Notes under the pieces: generated by a model
What the model was told of the DNA's origin: nothing
Databases searched by the model: none
What the model saw: only the letters and a program-made list of their open reading frames with translations
DNA from: Campylobacter sp. RM6914
GTDB taxonomy: Bacteria; Campylobacterota; Campylobacteria; Campylobacterales; Campylobacteraceae
Direction of reading: 5' to 3'
NCBI RefSeq assembly: GCF_004803835.1
Contig: NZ_CP012545.1
Coordinates: 1,426,001 to 1,490,000, forward strand
DNA: 64,000 nt
Program-made: the position numbers and the translations under genes
Shown here: positions 43,565-52,131 of the stretch, one piece after another
Numbering within the stretch: the first letter of the stretch is position 1
Layout: each line of letters begins with the position of its first letter

Positions 43565-45007
43565 ATGGCAAAAAGAACCGCGGTTATTGATCTTGGCTCA
43601 AATTCTATGCGTATGGCGATCTTTGAGCGCACGTCGCGCTGGGCATTTTTTATACTTGGCGAATACAAAATGAAAGTTCGTATAGGAGAGGGTGGATATG
43701 GCTCAAACAATGAAATTTCAGCCCAGTCGTTACAAAAAGCATACGAAGCCTTTAGCGAATTTAAAAATATAGCCAAAAGCTACAAATGCGGTAAAATTTT
43801 ATGCGTTGGCACAAGCGCTCTTCGTGACGCTCCAAATTCAAGCGAACTCATCTCACTAATCCGCAAGAAACTTGATATCGGCATAAAGGTCATAGACGGC
43901 AAAAAGGAAGCTACTTACGGTGCAATAGCCGCAAATAATCTCCTATCGCCGATAAAAGAAGCCGTAACTATAGACATAGGTGGTGGCTCAACCGAGCTAG
44001 CTCGCATAAGCAACTCAAAAATCATAGACACGATCTCTCTTGATATCGGAACAGTGCGCTTAAAAGAGCTATTTGCTAAAAACAAAAGCGAAATTTCGAC
44101 TTTCGTTCAAAATATATCAAAGCAAATTCCGCCACACTTTAAATCCCAAAACATCATCGCTATCGGTGGTAGTTTGCGTGCTATCTCAACTGCAATCATA
44201 ACAAAGACAAATTATCCCCTAAACACCTTGCATGGCTTTTCTTATAAACTAAGCGATCAGAAAAATTTCATACAAAGCATAATAAACGCCGACTACGACG
44301 ACTTGAATAAATTTCTAATCAAAAAAGACAGACACGATACTATAAGAGAGGGTGCGCAGATATTTTTAACCATAGCAAACGCACTTGAAGCAAAAACTGT
44401 GCACACAAGCGGAGTTGGTGTGCGTGAGGGCGTATTTTTGAGTGACTTTTTGCGTCCTAGTTTAAAATTTCCACAAAATTTAAATCCAAGTGTAAAAAGC
44501 CTGCAAGATCGCTTTATGCCTACTGCAAATAAAAACATCATAAGATATGCTAAAGAAATTTTCCTAGCACTTGCGCCTATACATGAGCTTAATGAAAGCT
44601 ATCTTGAGCATCTTCTAACAGCAGCAAGACTGTTTAATATCGGTCAAGAGATCGGCTTTTACGGAGATCATCAAAACTCCGCGTATCTTGTGTTAAACGG
44701 GCTAAATTTCGGCTTTACACACGAGCAAAAAACTCTAATCGCAGCCATCATCGGAACAAACGGTAAAAAAACAGTATATGAGTACGAAAGATACAAGGCA
44801 CTTTTGCCAAAGCAAGAACACGTCAGATGGTTAAGCTTTATACTAACTTTAGCAAAAATTCTTGATCTAAATTGCAGTGGAACGAAGCTTAAATTTGAGC
44901 TCATAGCCCATACACTTCAAATTTACGGAGCTAAAAATTTAATAATGTCAAAAGAGGAGATAAAAAAACTTGCAAAGCCTGAGCTTTTTGCTATCTGCTT
45001 TGCTTAG
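43565..45007 (+). CDS. Ppx/GppA-family exopolyphosphatase/pppGpp phosphatase
   Basis: A 480-residue actin-like ATPase-fold phosphatase. Start is ATG at 43565 (MAKRTAVIDLGSNSMRM), because an upstream extension would lie inside the kinase gene. It has the phosphate-1 motif IDLGSNS, the phosphate-2 motif IDIGGGSTEL, and the adenosine-type motif IAIGGSLRA. The C-terminal 180 residues resemble an HD-like helical domain. The family hydrolyses long-chain polyphosphate and/or pppGpp. It begins 16 bp after the kinase and is probably in the same operon as cosR. It converges with fliO, overlapping by 4 bp at the ends. Confidence 0.88.
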   Translation: MAKRTAVIDLGSNSMRMAIFERTSRWAFFILGEYKMKVRIGEGGYGSNNEISAQSLQKAYEAFSEFKNIAKSYKCGKILCVGTSALRDAPNSSELISLIRKKLDIGIKVIDGKKEATYGAIAANNLLSPIKEAVTIDIGGGSTELARISNSKIIDTISLDIGTVRLKELFAKNKSEISTFVQNISKQIPPHFKSQNIIAIGGSLRAISTAIITKTNYPLNTLHGFSYKLSDQKNFIQSIINADYDDLNKFLIKKDRHDTIREGAQIFLTIANALEAKTVHTSGVGVREGVFLSDFLRPSLKFPQNLNPSVKSLQDRFMPTANKNIIRYAKEIFLALAPIHELNESYLEHLLTAARLFNIGQEIGFYGDHQNSAYLVLNGLNFGFTHEQKTLIAAIIGTNGKKTVYEYERYKALLPKQEHVRWLSFILTLAKILDLNCSGTKLKFELIAHTLQIYGAKNLIMSKEEIKKLAKPELFAICFA

Positions 45008-45876
45008 TTCATACTCATCTTGTCTTTATAGTCGCTAAGGCTGTTTTTGCGCTCTTCCAAAAATGAGCCTAGCTTCTTTTTATTATCTTCAAAAAACGCT
45101 TGAAAATCCTCTTCGTTTTGTATCTTGTCTTCACCAAAGCTATCAAGCATAACATTTGAGTTGCCGACTATCACAAGATATCTGCGATTTTCATAGCTTA
45201 AAAGCATAAGCTTATTGGCCTTATCAAGATGTTTTTCATATATCACGTTTACATCACTATTTTGATTTTTAAGAAGCCAGCTAATAGACTTCGTTTTGTT
45301 TGCAGGAGCTTGGGCAGGAGCCGTAAATCCTGAAAAATTTTGCTTACCAAGCATGATCTTTTTAAACACAAACAAGAACAATAAAAGCAAGACAAGGACA
45401 CCAAGGATTATAAAATACCTTGAGTCCACAACCGGATCATTACTGTTTTTAGGGGCTGATGTAGACGGGGTTTCTACTTTTACACTTGCTTGTGGCATTG
45501 TAGCTACTTGGGCCGGTGTATTTTTCGGGCTTACTCTTATGCGAAGACCAAAACCATCTGTAGTTTTTGAAGCATTTACTACGATAGGATCTTGGGATTT
45601 TAAATTTAATATAAGTGAATTCTGCTTAGGTTCGATATCAAATTCTTGTAAAATTTTAGAATTTACAGCCTTGCTTACGGTTTGATCAAAACTTAGCGAA
45701 TTTAGTATCAAAGACGTTGTATTTTTCTCGCGTTTTTGAAAGATATTTCCCTCATAAGGCGCATCAAAACTTAGCATGATATCTACACGGTCTGTTCTTT
45801 CGTAGATATTATATGTAAGTAGATTAGAAGCCAAAATGGGCAAAAAAGATATTAAAAACGTAAGTAAAATTTTCAT
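45004..45876 (-). CDS. FliO-like flagellar export protein
   Basis: A 290-residue protein with an N-terminal signal or anchor (residues 1-16), a beta-rich extracytoplasmic domain (about 17-150), and one membrane helix (about 152-173, VLVLLLLFLFVF). A cytoplasmic part follows, including the FliO-like WLLKNQNSDVNVIYEKHLDKANKL region, then a coiled-coil tail. FliO assists assembly of the FliPQR export gate. Campylobacterota FliO proteins have a large extracytoplasmic domain of this kind. It overlaps fliN by ATGA. Identification is mostly by architecture and context. Confidence 0.7.
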   Translation of the reverse strand: MKILLTFLISFLPILASNLLTYNIYERTDRVDIMLSFDAPYEGNIFQKREKNTTSLILNSLSFDQTVSKAVNSKILQEFDIEPKQNSLILNLKSQDPIVVNASKTTDGFGLRIRVSPKNTPAQVATMPQASVKVETPSTSAPKNSNDPVVDSRYFIILGVLVLLLLFLFVFKKIMLGKQNFSGFTAPAQAPANKTKSISWLLKNQNSDVNVIYEKHLDKANKLMLLSYENRRYLVIVGNSNVMLDSFGEDKIQNEEDFQAFFEDNKKKLGSFLEERKNSLSDYKDKMSMN

Positions 45877-46190
45877 AAAAGCTCTTTTTTAAAGTATTGT
45901 ATAACCGACTTAGAGTCTAAAATTTCATTGATACGGATGGCTAGGTTTTTCTCGTAAACCATAACTTCACCCTTGCCAAAAATTCTATTATTTATATAAA
46001 GCTCCACGCTCTCTCCTGCAGGCTTTTCAAGATCTACAACAGATCCTGACTCAAGCTTTAAAAGCTCATGCACGCTTATAGTAGTCGTGCCAAGTTCCGC
46101 GATAAAGTCAACTCCGATGTCCATCAACTCATCATAGCTTTTAAACAAGCCAACACTGTCTAAATTTTCTAATTTTTCCTCTTCACTCAT
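45873..46190 (-). CDS. fliN: Flagellar motor switch protein FliN
   Basis: A 105-residue C-ring protein with a single SpoA/FliMN_C domain: MDIGVDFIAELGTTTISVHELLKLESGSVV is followed by GEVMVYEKNLAIRINEIL. These are the signature strands of FliN. It forms the lower C-ring and the cargo docking site for flagellar export. It overlaps the upstream CheX-like gene and the downstream fliO gene by 4 bp each, so the three are translated together. C. jejuni has the same neighbours next to the trp operon as I recall it. Confidence 0.93.
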   Translation of the reverse strand: MSEEEKLENLDSVGLFKSYDELMDIGVDFIAELGTTTISVHELLKLESGSVVDLEKPAGESVELYINNRIFGKGEVMVYEKNLAIRINEILDSKSVIQYFKKELL

Positions 46191-46606
46191 GCTTTTTTAT
46201 AGCCTATCTGAAAAGTTCGGTTTTTCATTTTATATATAAATTTTTCATCAAGCTTGACGTGAAATTTATCAACTTCACCGAGAAATTCCGGAGTTCCAAG
46301 CTTATATGCGTCATCTTCTTGTTCATTTAGTAAATTTTTTGCTTTGCCGATGATCATGTTTGCTATCTCTTTGCAAAGATCATCAAGGTCATTTCCCTCA
46401 AATTCTTTAACTCCAAAAAACGCTTCTAGAAAAATTCTTAACGTATCTTTTTTAAAAAATAGATAAAAATGATACTCTTCTTTGCCTTTATATACAGGAA
46501 TACTAGCACCATAAAAGCCGTTTCCGATACTTGACCCACTTTCTAGCTTAAAGCCTAAAGTATCAGAGCAAAGATATCTAGTTGATACGTCTATAACGTT
46601 TTTCAT
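46187..46606 (-). CDS. CheX-like chemotaxis phosphatase
   Basis: A 139-residue single-domain protein with the CheX/CheC/FliY phosphatase helix: LCKEIANMIIGKAKNLL, whose E-x-x-N pair is the catalytic signature for removing phosphate from CheY. Flanking strands (GNGFYGASIPVYKG, YHFYLFFKK) fit the CheX fold. It is first gene of the cheX-fliN-fliO run, with a TATAAT at 46635-46640 on the minus strand. Related proteins in Campylobacter are often labelled hypothetical. A role in CheY~P turnover or C-ring function is likely. Confidence 0.75.
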   Translation of the reverse strand: MKNVIDVSTRYLCSDTLGFKLESGSSIGNGFYGASIPVYKGKEEYHFYLFFKKDTLRIFLEAFFGVKEFEGNDLDDLCKEIANMIIGKAKNLLNEQEDDAYKLGTPEFLGEVDKFHVKLDEKFIYKMKNRTFQIGYKKA

Positions 46607-46754
46607 CTTATTTCCTTAAAAATTTATGACCTCTATTATACTTTGCATTTTCTAAAAAGGTTATAAATTTAGCAACCAAGCCAGCGCCGCACAAGGTAAC
46701 ATTATCACTGAAAATTCGCACTCATACGGGTAGCATTATCAAAAAGGATATGAA

Positions 46755-47708
46755 ATGAACAGACGAAATTTCTTTAAATTTAGCGCCCTGTCTGCTGCTG
46801 GCACAGTCGTAACGGCAAATAATGCACAAGCAAGCGAAGTTAAGGACAAAGCAATGGCAAGCATTATCGATATTGATCTTTGCGATGGATGTAAAGACTT
46901 TGATATACCGCGTTGCGTAAGTGCTTGTCGCACAAAAAATGAGCAAATTTTTCCTGTTCCTAAAAAACCCATCATGCCGTATTTTCCTCAAAAGAAATTT
47001 GAGGACTACTCAGATCAAAAAGATAATATCTCACGCCTAACGCCATATAATTTTACCTATATAGAAACGCTAAAGATCGATGAAAAACAGGTATTTATAC
47101 CGCGCAGATGTATGCACTGCGATCATCCACCATGTCAAAAGCTCTGCCCCTTTGGAGTCATAGGCAAAAGCGACGAGGGTGCTGTAAGTATAGATAAGGA
47201 TTTTTGCGTTGGCGGGGCAAAATGCAGAGATGTCTGCCCTTGGGGAGTGCCGCAACGCCAAGCAGGAGTTGGTATATATTTAAAAGTTATGCCTAAACTT
47301 GCAGGCGGAGGCGTGATGTATAAGTGCGATATGTGTGCGGACTTACTTGCTAAAAACCAAAAACCCGTATGCGAAACGGCATGCCCGAAAAATGCCATAA
47401 AATTTGGCAAAAAAGATGAGATATTTGCCATTGCAAACGAGATGAAAAAGAGCCGTTTTATATACGGCATGAATGAAAATGGCGGAACCTCCACTATATA
47501 CGTAAGTTCGGTTGATTTTAACACCATAGACGAAGCTATATCTAAAAAATATAAAGACAAGTCAAAATCCGGGATAATGGATATGAAATTTCACACAAAT
47601 CCTCTGCGCAACTCTCAAAATCTTGCAATGGCTACGCTAATAGCCCCTATGGCTGCATTAGGTGCTGCAAGCATAGCCGTCATAAAGAGCAAAAAGGATA
47701 AAAAATGA
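46755..47708 (+). CDS. Tat-exported ferredoxin-type iron-sulfur subunit (FdhB/HybA-like)
   Basis: A 317-residue electron-transfer protein. A twin-arginine signal starts it (MNRRNFFKFS then a hydrophobic stretch to about 27). It has four cysteine clusters as in DMSO-reductase-family beta subunits: CDGCKDF...C...C, CMHCDHPPCQKLCP, CVGGAKCRDVCPWGVP, and CDMCADLL...CETACP. A C-terminal membrane helix (about 292-311) anchors it. It resembles the beta subunits of formate dehydrogenase and HybA of hydrogenase 2. It overlaps the cytochrome b gene by 4 bp. No catalytic molybdopterin or NiFe subunit is next to it, so the partner is unknown. Confidence 0.85.
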   Translation: MNRRNFFKFSALSAAGTVVTANNAQASEVKDKAMASIIDIDLCDGCKDFDIPRCVSACRTKNEQIFPVPKKPIMPYFPQKKFEDYSDQKDNISRLTPYNFTYIETLKIDEKQVFIPRRCMHCDHPPCQKLCPFGVIGKSDEGAVSIDKDFCVGGAKCRDVCPWGVPQRQAGVGIYLKVMPKLAGGGVMYKCDMCADLLAKNQKPVCETACPKNAIKFGKKDEIFAIANEMKKSRFIYGMNENGGTSTIYVSSVDFNTIDEAISKKYKDKSKSGIMDMKFHTNPLRNSQNLAMATLIAPMAALGAASIAVIKSKKDKK

Positions 47709-48340
47709 ATGATAAAGTCATTAGACAGAGCCTGCAAAATCGCATAATCCACTGGGGTATAGCCTTTAGTATTTTTGGGCTAATTGTCACGGGAATTTTA
47801 CAAATGCCGGTAGCAAAAAGATATAATATAACTAAAGTTTTCGAGTGGAGTGGGGATTATTTTTTTACTCTAAATTTGCACTATATTTTTTCGGCTACGT
47901 TAATATTTTTTAGCTTTTATCACATCTTTTATCATGGACTAAAACGTGAATTTGACATAGTTCCAAGAAAAGCAGATATCAAAAATAGCTATCTTGTCAT
48001 AAAAGCAATGATAAAAAAAGACAAAGAGCCTCCAAGCCCAAAATACCTGCCAGAACAGCGTATCGCCTACGCGGCAGCCGTGTTTATCATTGCTCTTCTT
48101 ATCGTAACTGGACTAATTAAAGCGTATAAAAATTTATTAGGATTTGATATATCAAATTCACTCTATACCTGGGCGGCCACTTTACATAACGTAGGTCTTG
48201 TTTTGATAATACTTTTTATCATAGCTCACTTAATAGCATTTGTCCCAAAGGCAAATAGAGCACTTTTAGGCGGTATGTTTAGCGGTAAAATAGATAAAAA
48301 ATACGCAAAACACAGACATAGTTTATGGAAAATAGAGTAG
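47705..48340 (+). CDS. Membrane cytochrome b subunit (FdhC/b561-like)
   Basis: A 211-residue membrane protein with four hydrophobic segments. The histidines expected to hold two hemes b are visible: H17 in RIIHWGIAF, H59-type residues in LNLHYIF and FYHIFYHG, and LHNVG and IAHLIAF in the last helices. It resembles formate dehydrogenase gamma and NiFe-hydrogenase cytochrome b subunits that pass electrons to menaquinone. It is coupled to the preceding iron-sulfur gene (ATGA overlap), so the pair forms a membrane electron-transfer module whose oxidoreductase partner is encoded elsewhere or lost. Confidence 0.83.
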   Translation: MNDKVIRQSLQNRIIHWGIAFSIFGLIVTGILQMPVAKRYNITKVFEWSGDYFFTLNLHYIFSATLIFFSFYHIFYHGLKREFDIVPRKADIKNSYLVIKAMIKKDKEPPSPKYLPEQRIAYAAAVFIIALLIVTGLIKAYKNLLGFDISNSLYTWAATLHNVGLVLIILFIIAHLIAFVPKANRALLGGMFSGKIDKKYAKHRHSLWKIE

Positions 48341-48354
48341 AAATTTTTAAAAAT

Positions 48355-49512
48355 TTAAGCTACTTTTAATTTTGGTAGTAAAAATGAAAAAAGAGCTGAA
48401 ACAACGCAAACTAACGATATAGCGTAAAATGTATATGTTATAGTGTAAGTGTCGGCTATCTTGCCAAAAAACGGTGCGGTTATCCCGCCTATACTAACGG
48501 CAAGTCCTAGTGTAACACCGGAAGCTAGCCCTATGTGATTTGGTAAGTAACTCTGCGCTAAAACAACCATAGGGCTATATGACATACCCATAGCGGCTCC
48601 AAGCGGTATAATCACGGCAAGTGCCATATAAAAGTTGTCATTTATTGCAAATAAAAAGATCGAAAATAACAAAAAAGTAAATGCAGACTTGATAACCGTG
48701 TGGTATCCGTATCTATCAGCCAGCACCCCACCAAGAAGCGTACCCGCCGCAACAATAGCATAGTAAGTGCTTAGTATAACGCTCGCGCTTGAAGCGGAAT
48801 TTCCAAATTTACTTATAAAAAACAGAGCCAAAAACGTGTTTATACCGTGAAAAACTATAGACCTACTCATGATCACAACACAAAGATAGCCAAACGCACT
48901 CCAGTCATCCTTACTCTCTTTTTGCACTATCTTTTTTGTTTTAATATATGTCCCAAGCTCGCTTATGCCCTTATAATGATATATAAATAACATAGCAAAG
49001 ATAACTTGAGGCAACAAAAACCATATCATGCCTCTAAGCCCAAAAAAATAAACAACTAAAGATACGAATACCGGACCCAGTGTAAAACCTAAATTTCCGC
49101 CAAATGAAAATATACTAATATTAATCGCACGGTTATTATCGTTTGAGGCTTGGTTGATGATCTTTGCGGCTTGAGGATGAAACATCGCCATGCCTATACC
49201 GCTTATCGTTACAGCAAAACAAAGTAGATAAAAATTTGAGCTAAATCCAACACAAGACATACCGCCACCTGCTAGTATAAGCCCGATCAAAACTATATAT
49301 GGGGTATTTTTCTTATCGTTTATATATCCAATAAACGGCTGGACAAACGAGCCTATGATATTTGCATACAAAACAAGCATGGCTGCGGTTGTGTAGTCAT
49401 AGTTATAAGTAGCGATCAAAAATGGCAAAATAGCGCTTAATGCACCTTGATTAACATCAGAGCAAAAATGCCCAAAAGATATTAGGTATTTATAAATTTT
49501 GTTGTTTGTCAT
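48355..49512 (-). CDS. MFS transporter, fosmidomycin-resistance (Fsr)-like
   Basis: A 385-residue major facilitator with about 12 membrane segments. The N-terminus FGHFCSDVNQGALSAILPFL and the GFTLGPVF and GGVLADRYGYHTV (motif A-like) segments match the Fsr branch of drug efflux proteins. Substrate here is not determinable; metabolites or inhibitors are possible. It is transcribed toward the cytochrome b gene and stops about 15 bp from it. It lies about 50 bp downstream of trpA, separated by a strong terminator. Confidence 0.82.
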   Translation of the reverse strand: MTNNKIYKYLISFGHFCSDVNQGALSAILPFLIATYNYDYTTAAMLVLYANIIGSFVQPFIGYINDKKNTPYIVLIGLILAGGGMSCVGFSSNFYLLCFAVTISGIGMAMFHPQAAKIINQASNDNNRAINISIFSFGGNLGFTLGPVFVSLVVYFFGLRGMIWFLLPQVIFAMLFIYHYKGISELGTYIKTKKIVQKESKDDWSAFGYLCVVIMSRSIVFHGINTFLALFFISKFGNSASSASVILSTYYAIVAAGTLLGGVLADRYGYHTVIKSAFTFLLFSIFLFAINDNFYMALAVIIPLGAAMGMSYSPMVVLAQSYLPNHIGLASGVTLGLAVSIGGITAPFFGKIADTYTITYTFYAISLVCVVSALFSFLLPKLKVA

Positions 49513-49530
49513 TTAATTTTGCCGAGAGTT

Positions 49531-49564
49531 AAATTTAAAGAGGGGCTTCTCCCTCTTTAAATTT
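49531..49564 (-). terminator. Terminator of the trp operon
   Basis: A perfect 14-bp stem (49531-49544 with 49551-49564) and a 6-nt loop. It overlaps the trpA stop codon by 2 bases and separates trpA from the MFS gene. Confidence 0.85.
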
Positions 49565-50312
49565 AAAAAAGCTCCGAGATCTTATCCATCAGCTCTTTGC
49601 CGCTGTATTTTGCCGTTAGCTCAACTATCGCAGTGCCAATTATCGCACCATCGGCATAGCCTTTGACCTCATTTGCATCAACGCTATTTTTAACACCAAA
49701 ACCAACTGCAACAGGCAGGTCGCTCTTTGACTTTAGCTCCTTTACCAACATTGCCAAACGCTCATTACTGGCACGTTTTGAGCCGCTTACTCCAATAGCG
49801 CCGATAGCGTAGATAAATCCAGATCCAGAAGTTAAAATTTTATCCGTTCTATAGGCTGAAGTTACGCTAATAAGAGGCACAAGCGCTATCTTATGAGCCG
49901 TGCAAAGTTTGAAAAATTCACCATTTTCCTCATAAGGCAGATCAGGCACGATAAGCCCGCTTACACCGTATTGCGCGCATGTTTTTACAAATTTTTCCAT
50001 GCCGTATGAAAATATAAGATTAAAATATATCAAAAACACTATCGGCTTGTTAAATTCACCCTTGCACTCTTTTAAAATTTCAAACACGCTATCGGTATTT
50101 ACGCCGTTTGCTGCTGTAGTAAAACTTGCCTCGGCTATAAGCTTGCCGTCTGCTAACGGATCCGAGTAAGGCACTCCAAGCTCAAGCAGATCAAGCGAAC
50201 TTTTGTCATAATTTCGCAAAAATTCTTTCGTGTGTTCTATGCTTGGATATCCTGCGACGATATAGCCGATATTTGCCTTTTTGCCATTAAATGCTTCTCT
50301 TATCTTATCCAT
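49563..50312 (-). CDS. trpA: Tryptophan synthase alpha chain
   Basis: A 249-residue TIM-barrel enzyme that cleaves indole-3-glycerol phosphate to indole, which passes to TrpB. The catalytic glutamate is in LLELGVPYSDPLADG and the aspartate in GLIVPDLPYEE; phosphate-binding segments are GAIGVSG and VGFGVKN. Start is the ATG at 50312, because the AAAAAGGA just before it (inside trpB) is the ribosome site; a start 18 bp further up is possible. It overlaps the trpB stop by 8 bp. Last gene of the operon. Confidence 0.95.
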   Translation of the reverse strand: MDKIREAFNGKKANIGYIVAGYPSIEHTKEFLRNYDKSSLDLLELGVPYSDPLADGKLIAEASFTTAANGVNTDSVFEILKECKGEFNKPIVFLIYFNLIFSYGMEKFVKTCAQYGVSGLIVPDLPYEENGEFFKLCTAHKIALVPLISVTSAYRTDKILTSGSGFIYAIGAIGVSGSKRASNERLAMLVKELKSKSDLPVAVGFGVKNSVDANEVKGYADGAIIGTAIVELTAKYSGKELMDKISELF

Positions 50313-51486
50313 AAATTTTTCCTTTTTCATAACCCATTATCGTATCCATATCTTTATCGCCTCTGCCTGAAACGTTAACGACTATCGTCTTTTTAGACTC
50401 TAAACTTGGGCAAAGCTTTTCTAAATACGCCAAAGCATGCGAGCTTTCTATCGCAGGAATGATACCCTCAAGCCTTGTCGTAAGTCGCAATGCATTGACA
50501 CACTCATCGTCAGTTATAGCGTAGTATTTTACACGCTTTATATCATGCAAATATGCGTGTTGCGGACCAACACCAGGGTAGTCAAGTCCTGCAGATATGC
50601 TATGAACCTCCTCTATCATGCCGTAAGCATCCTGAAGCACCATGGTTTTCATGCCGTGTATGATACCCTCACGACCGTTTGTAAGAGTTGCCGCATGATA
50701 AGGAGTGTTAGCACCAAGACCTCCTGCTTCTATGCCGATTAGTTCGGTGTCTTTATCATCTAAAAATTCGTTAAAAATTCCTATCGCGTTACTTCCTCCG
50801 CCAACACAAGCGATGATATAGTCAGCCTTTATGCCATAGTCTTTAAGCTGGGATCTAGTTTCACGCCCTATGATACTTTGAAAGTCGCGCACCATTTTTG
50901 GATAAGGATGTGGACCGACAGCCGAGCCTATAACGTAAAACACGCTTTCTATCTCATTTACCCATGCTTGTATCGCAGCCGTTGTCGCCTCTTTTAGCGT
51001 CTTTAGACCATCTTCTATGCTAACAACGTTTGCTCCAAGAAGCTGCATGCGGTAAGCATTCAGTTGCTGTCTAGCGATATCAACCGCACCCATATATACA
51101 TCACACTCTAGCCCTAAAAGTGCCGCCGCAGTCGCACTAGCAACGCCGTGTTGTCCCGCCCCCGTTTCTGCTATGATCTTTTTCTTACCCATCTTTTTAG
51201 CAAGCAAAGCTTGTGCTAAAGCGTTGTTTATCTTATGCGCTCCTGTATGGTTTAAGTCTTCTCTTTTTAGATAAATTTTATGCCCATAATGCTCACTTAG
51301 GCGCTTTGCATAATAAAGCGGACTAGGACGTCCAACATAATTTTTAAGCAAGTCGTCTAGCTCTGCTTGAAATTGTGCGGTAGATGCGATACTTTCATAC
51401 GCACTCTCTAGCTCATCAAGCGCAAACATCACGGTTTCAGGCACAAACTGACCGCCGAATTTTCCAAAATACGCCTTTTTATCCAT
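50305..51486 (-). CDS. trpB: Tryptophan synthase beta chain
   Basis: A 393-residue PLP enzyme that joins indole and serine to tryptophan. The Schiff-base lysine is in KREDLNHTGAHKINNAL, the phosphate-binding loop is GGGSNAIG, and ETGAGQHGVA contains the catalytic glutamate. The N-terminal GKFGGQFVPET is typical of TrpB1. It is preceded by trpF with a 12-bp gap and overlaps trpA. Complete and standard length. Confidence 0.97.
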   Translation of the reverse strand: MDKKAYFGKFGGQFVPETVMFALDELESAYESIASTAQFQAELDDLLKNYVGRPSPLYYAKRLSEHYGHKIYLKREDLNHTGAHKINNALAQALLAKKMGKKKIIAETGAGQHGVASATAAALLGLECDVYMGAVDIARQQLNAYRMQLLGANVVSIEDGLKTLKEATTAAIQAWVNEIESVFYVIGSAVGPHPYPKMVRDFQSIIGRETRSQLKDYGIKADYIIACVGGGSNAIGIFNEFLDDKDTELIGIEAGGLGANTPYHAATLTNGREGIIHGMKTMVLQDAYGMIEEVHSISAGLDYPGVGPQHAYLHDIKRVKYYAITDDECVNALRLTTRLEGIIPAIESSHALAYLEKLCPSLESKKTIVVNVSGRGDKDMDTIMGYEKGKIYG

Positions 51487-51498
51487 ATTTTTTATCCT

Positions 51499-52131
51499 TT
51501 ATTCTATTTTCATTTTGTTATTTACTATAGCGGCTAGCACGGCTACCTTGCTTGGAATTTTTATAAATTTTTCATCTTCAAGCTTGCTATTTGCATCTAT
51601 TACAAGTGGATGAAATTTTAACGCCGCGCATGCGTTGTTTTCATCTATCCCACCTGCTATACCAAAGCTAAACGGCTCTAAATTTTCAAGCTTTTGCCAC
51701 TCAAAACTAACACCGTTTCCGCCTAAATTTCTTCCTTTGCAGTCATAAAGCACCATGTCGTTTGGTTCATTTGTTTTTGGAAGATCACCCTCTGAGACAC
51801 TTAAAACACGCCAAACCTCAACATCTAAATTTTTTAGACCAAGATATAAACTTTGGCTTATTTCGCCATGAATTTGAGCCACATTAAGCATTGCAAATTC
51901 ACAAAGCTCAACTATCTCGCTATCGCTTTGTCCCGCAAAAACACCTACACACTTCCTATCCCGCTCCCGCGCTAAGGCTGAAATTTCCTTTGCCGTATCA
52001 GGAGCTACTTGACGCACACTTTGTGCAAATATCACGCCTATATAATCAACATCAAATTCAAGCACATCAAGCGCTTCTTTGACGTTTTTAATACCACAAA
52101 TTTTAAGACGTGTAGCGTTTAAAGAACTCAT
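51499..52131 (-). CDS. trpF: Phosphoribosylanthranilate isomerase
   Basis: A 210-residue TIM barrel converting phosphoribosylanthranilate to the carboxyphenylamino-deoxyribulose form. KICGIKN provides the catalytic cysteine, and the later aspartate and glycine loops (GIAGGIDENN) bind the substrate phosphate. It overlaps the end of trpGD by 29 bp. No trpC (indole-glycerol-phosphate synthase) follows, although the pathway needs it, so it must be encoded elsewhere. Confidence 0.93.
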   Translation of the reverse strand: MSSLNATRLKICGIKNVKEALDVLEFDVDYIGVIFAQSVRQVAPDTAKEISALARERDRKCVGVFAGQSDSEIVELCEFAMLNVAQIHGEISQSLYLGLKNLDVEVWRVLSVSEGDLPKTNEPNDMVLYDCKGRNLGGNGVSFEWQKLENLEPFSFGIAGGIDENNACAALKFHPLVIDANSKLEDEKFIKIPSKVAVLAAIVNNKMKIE

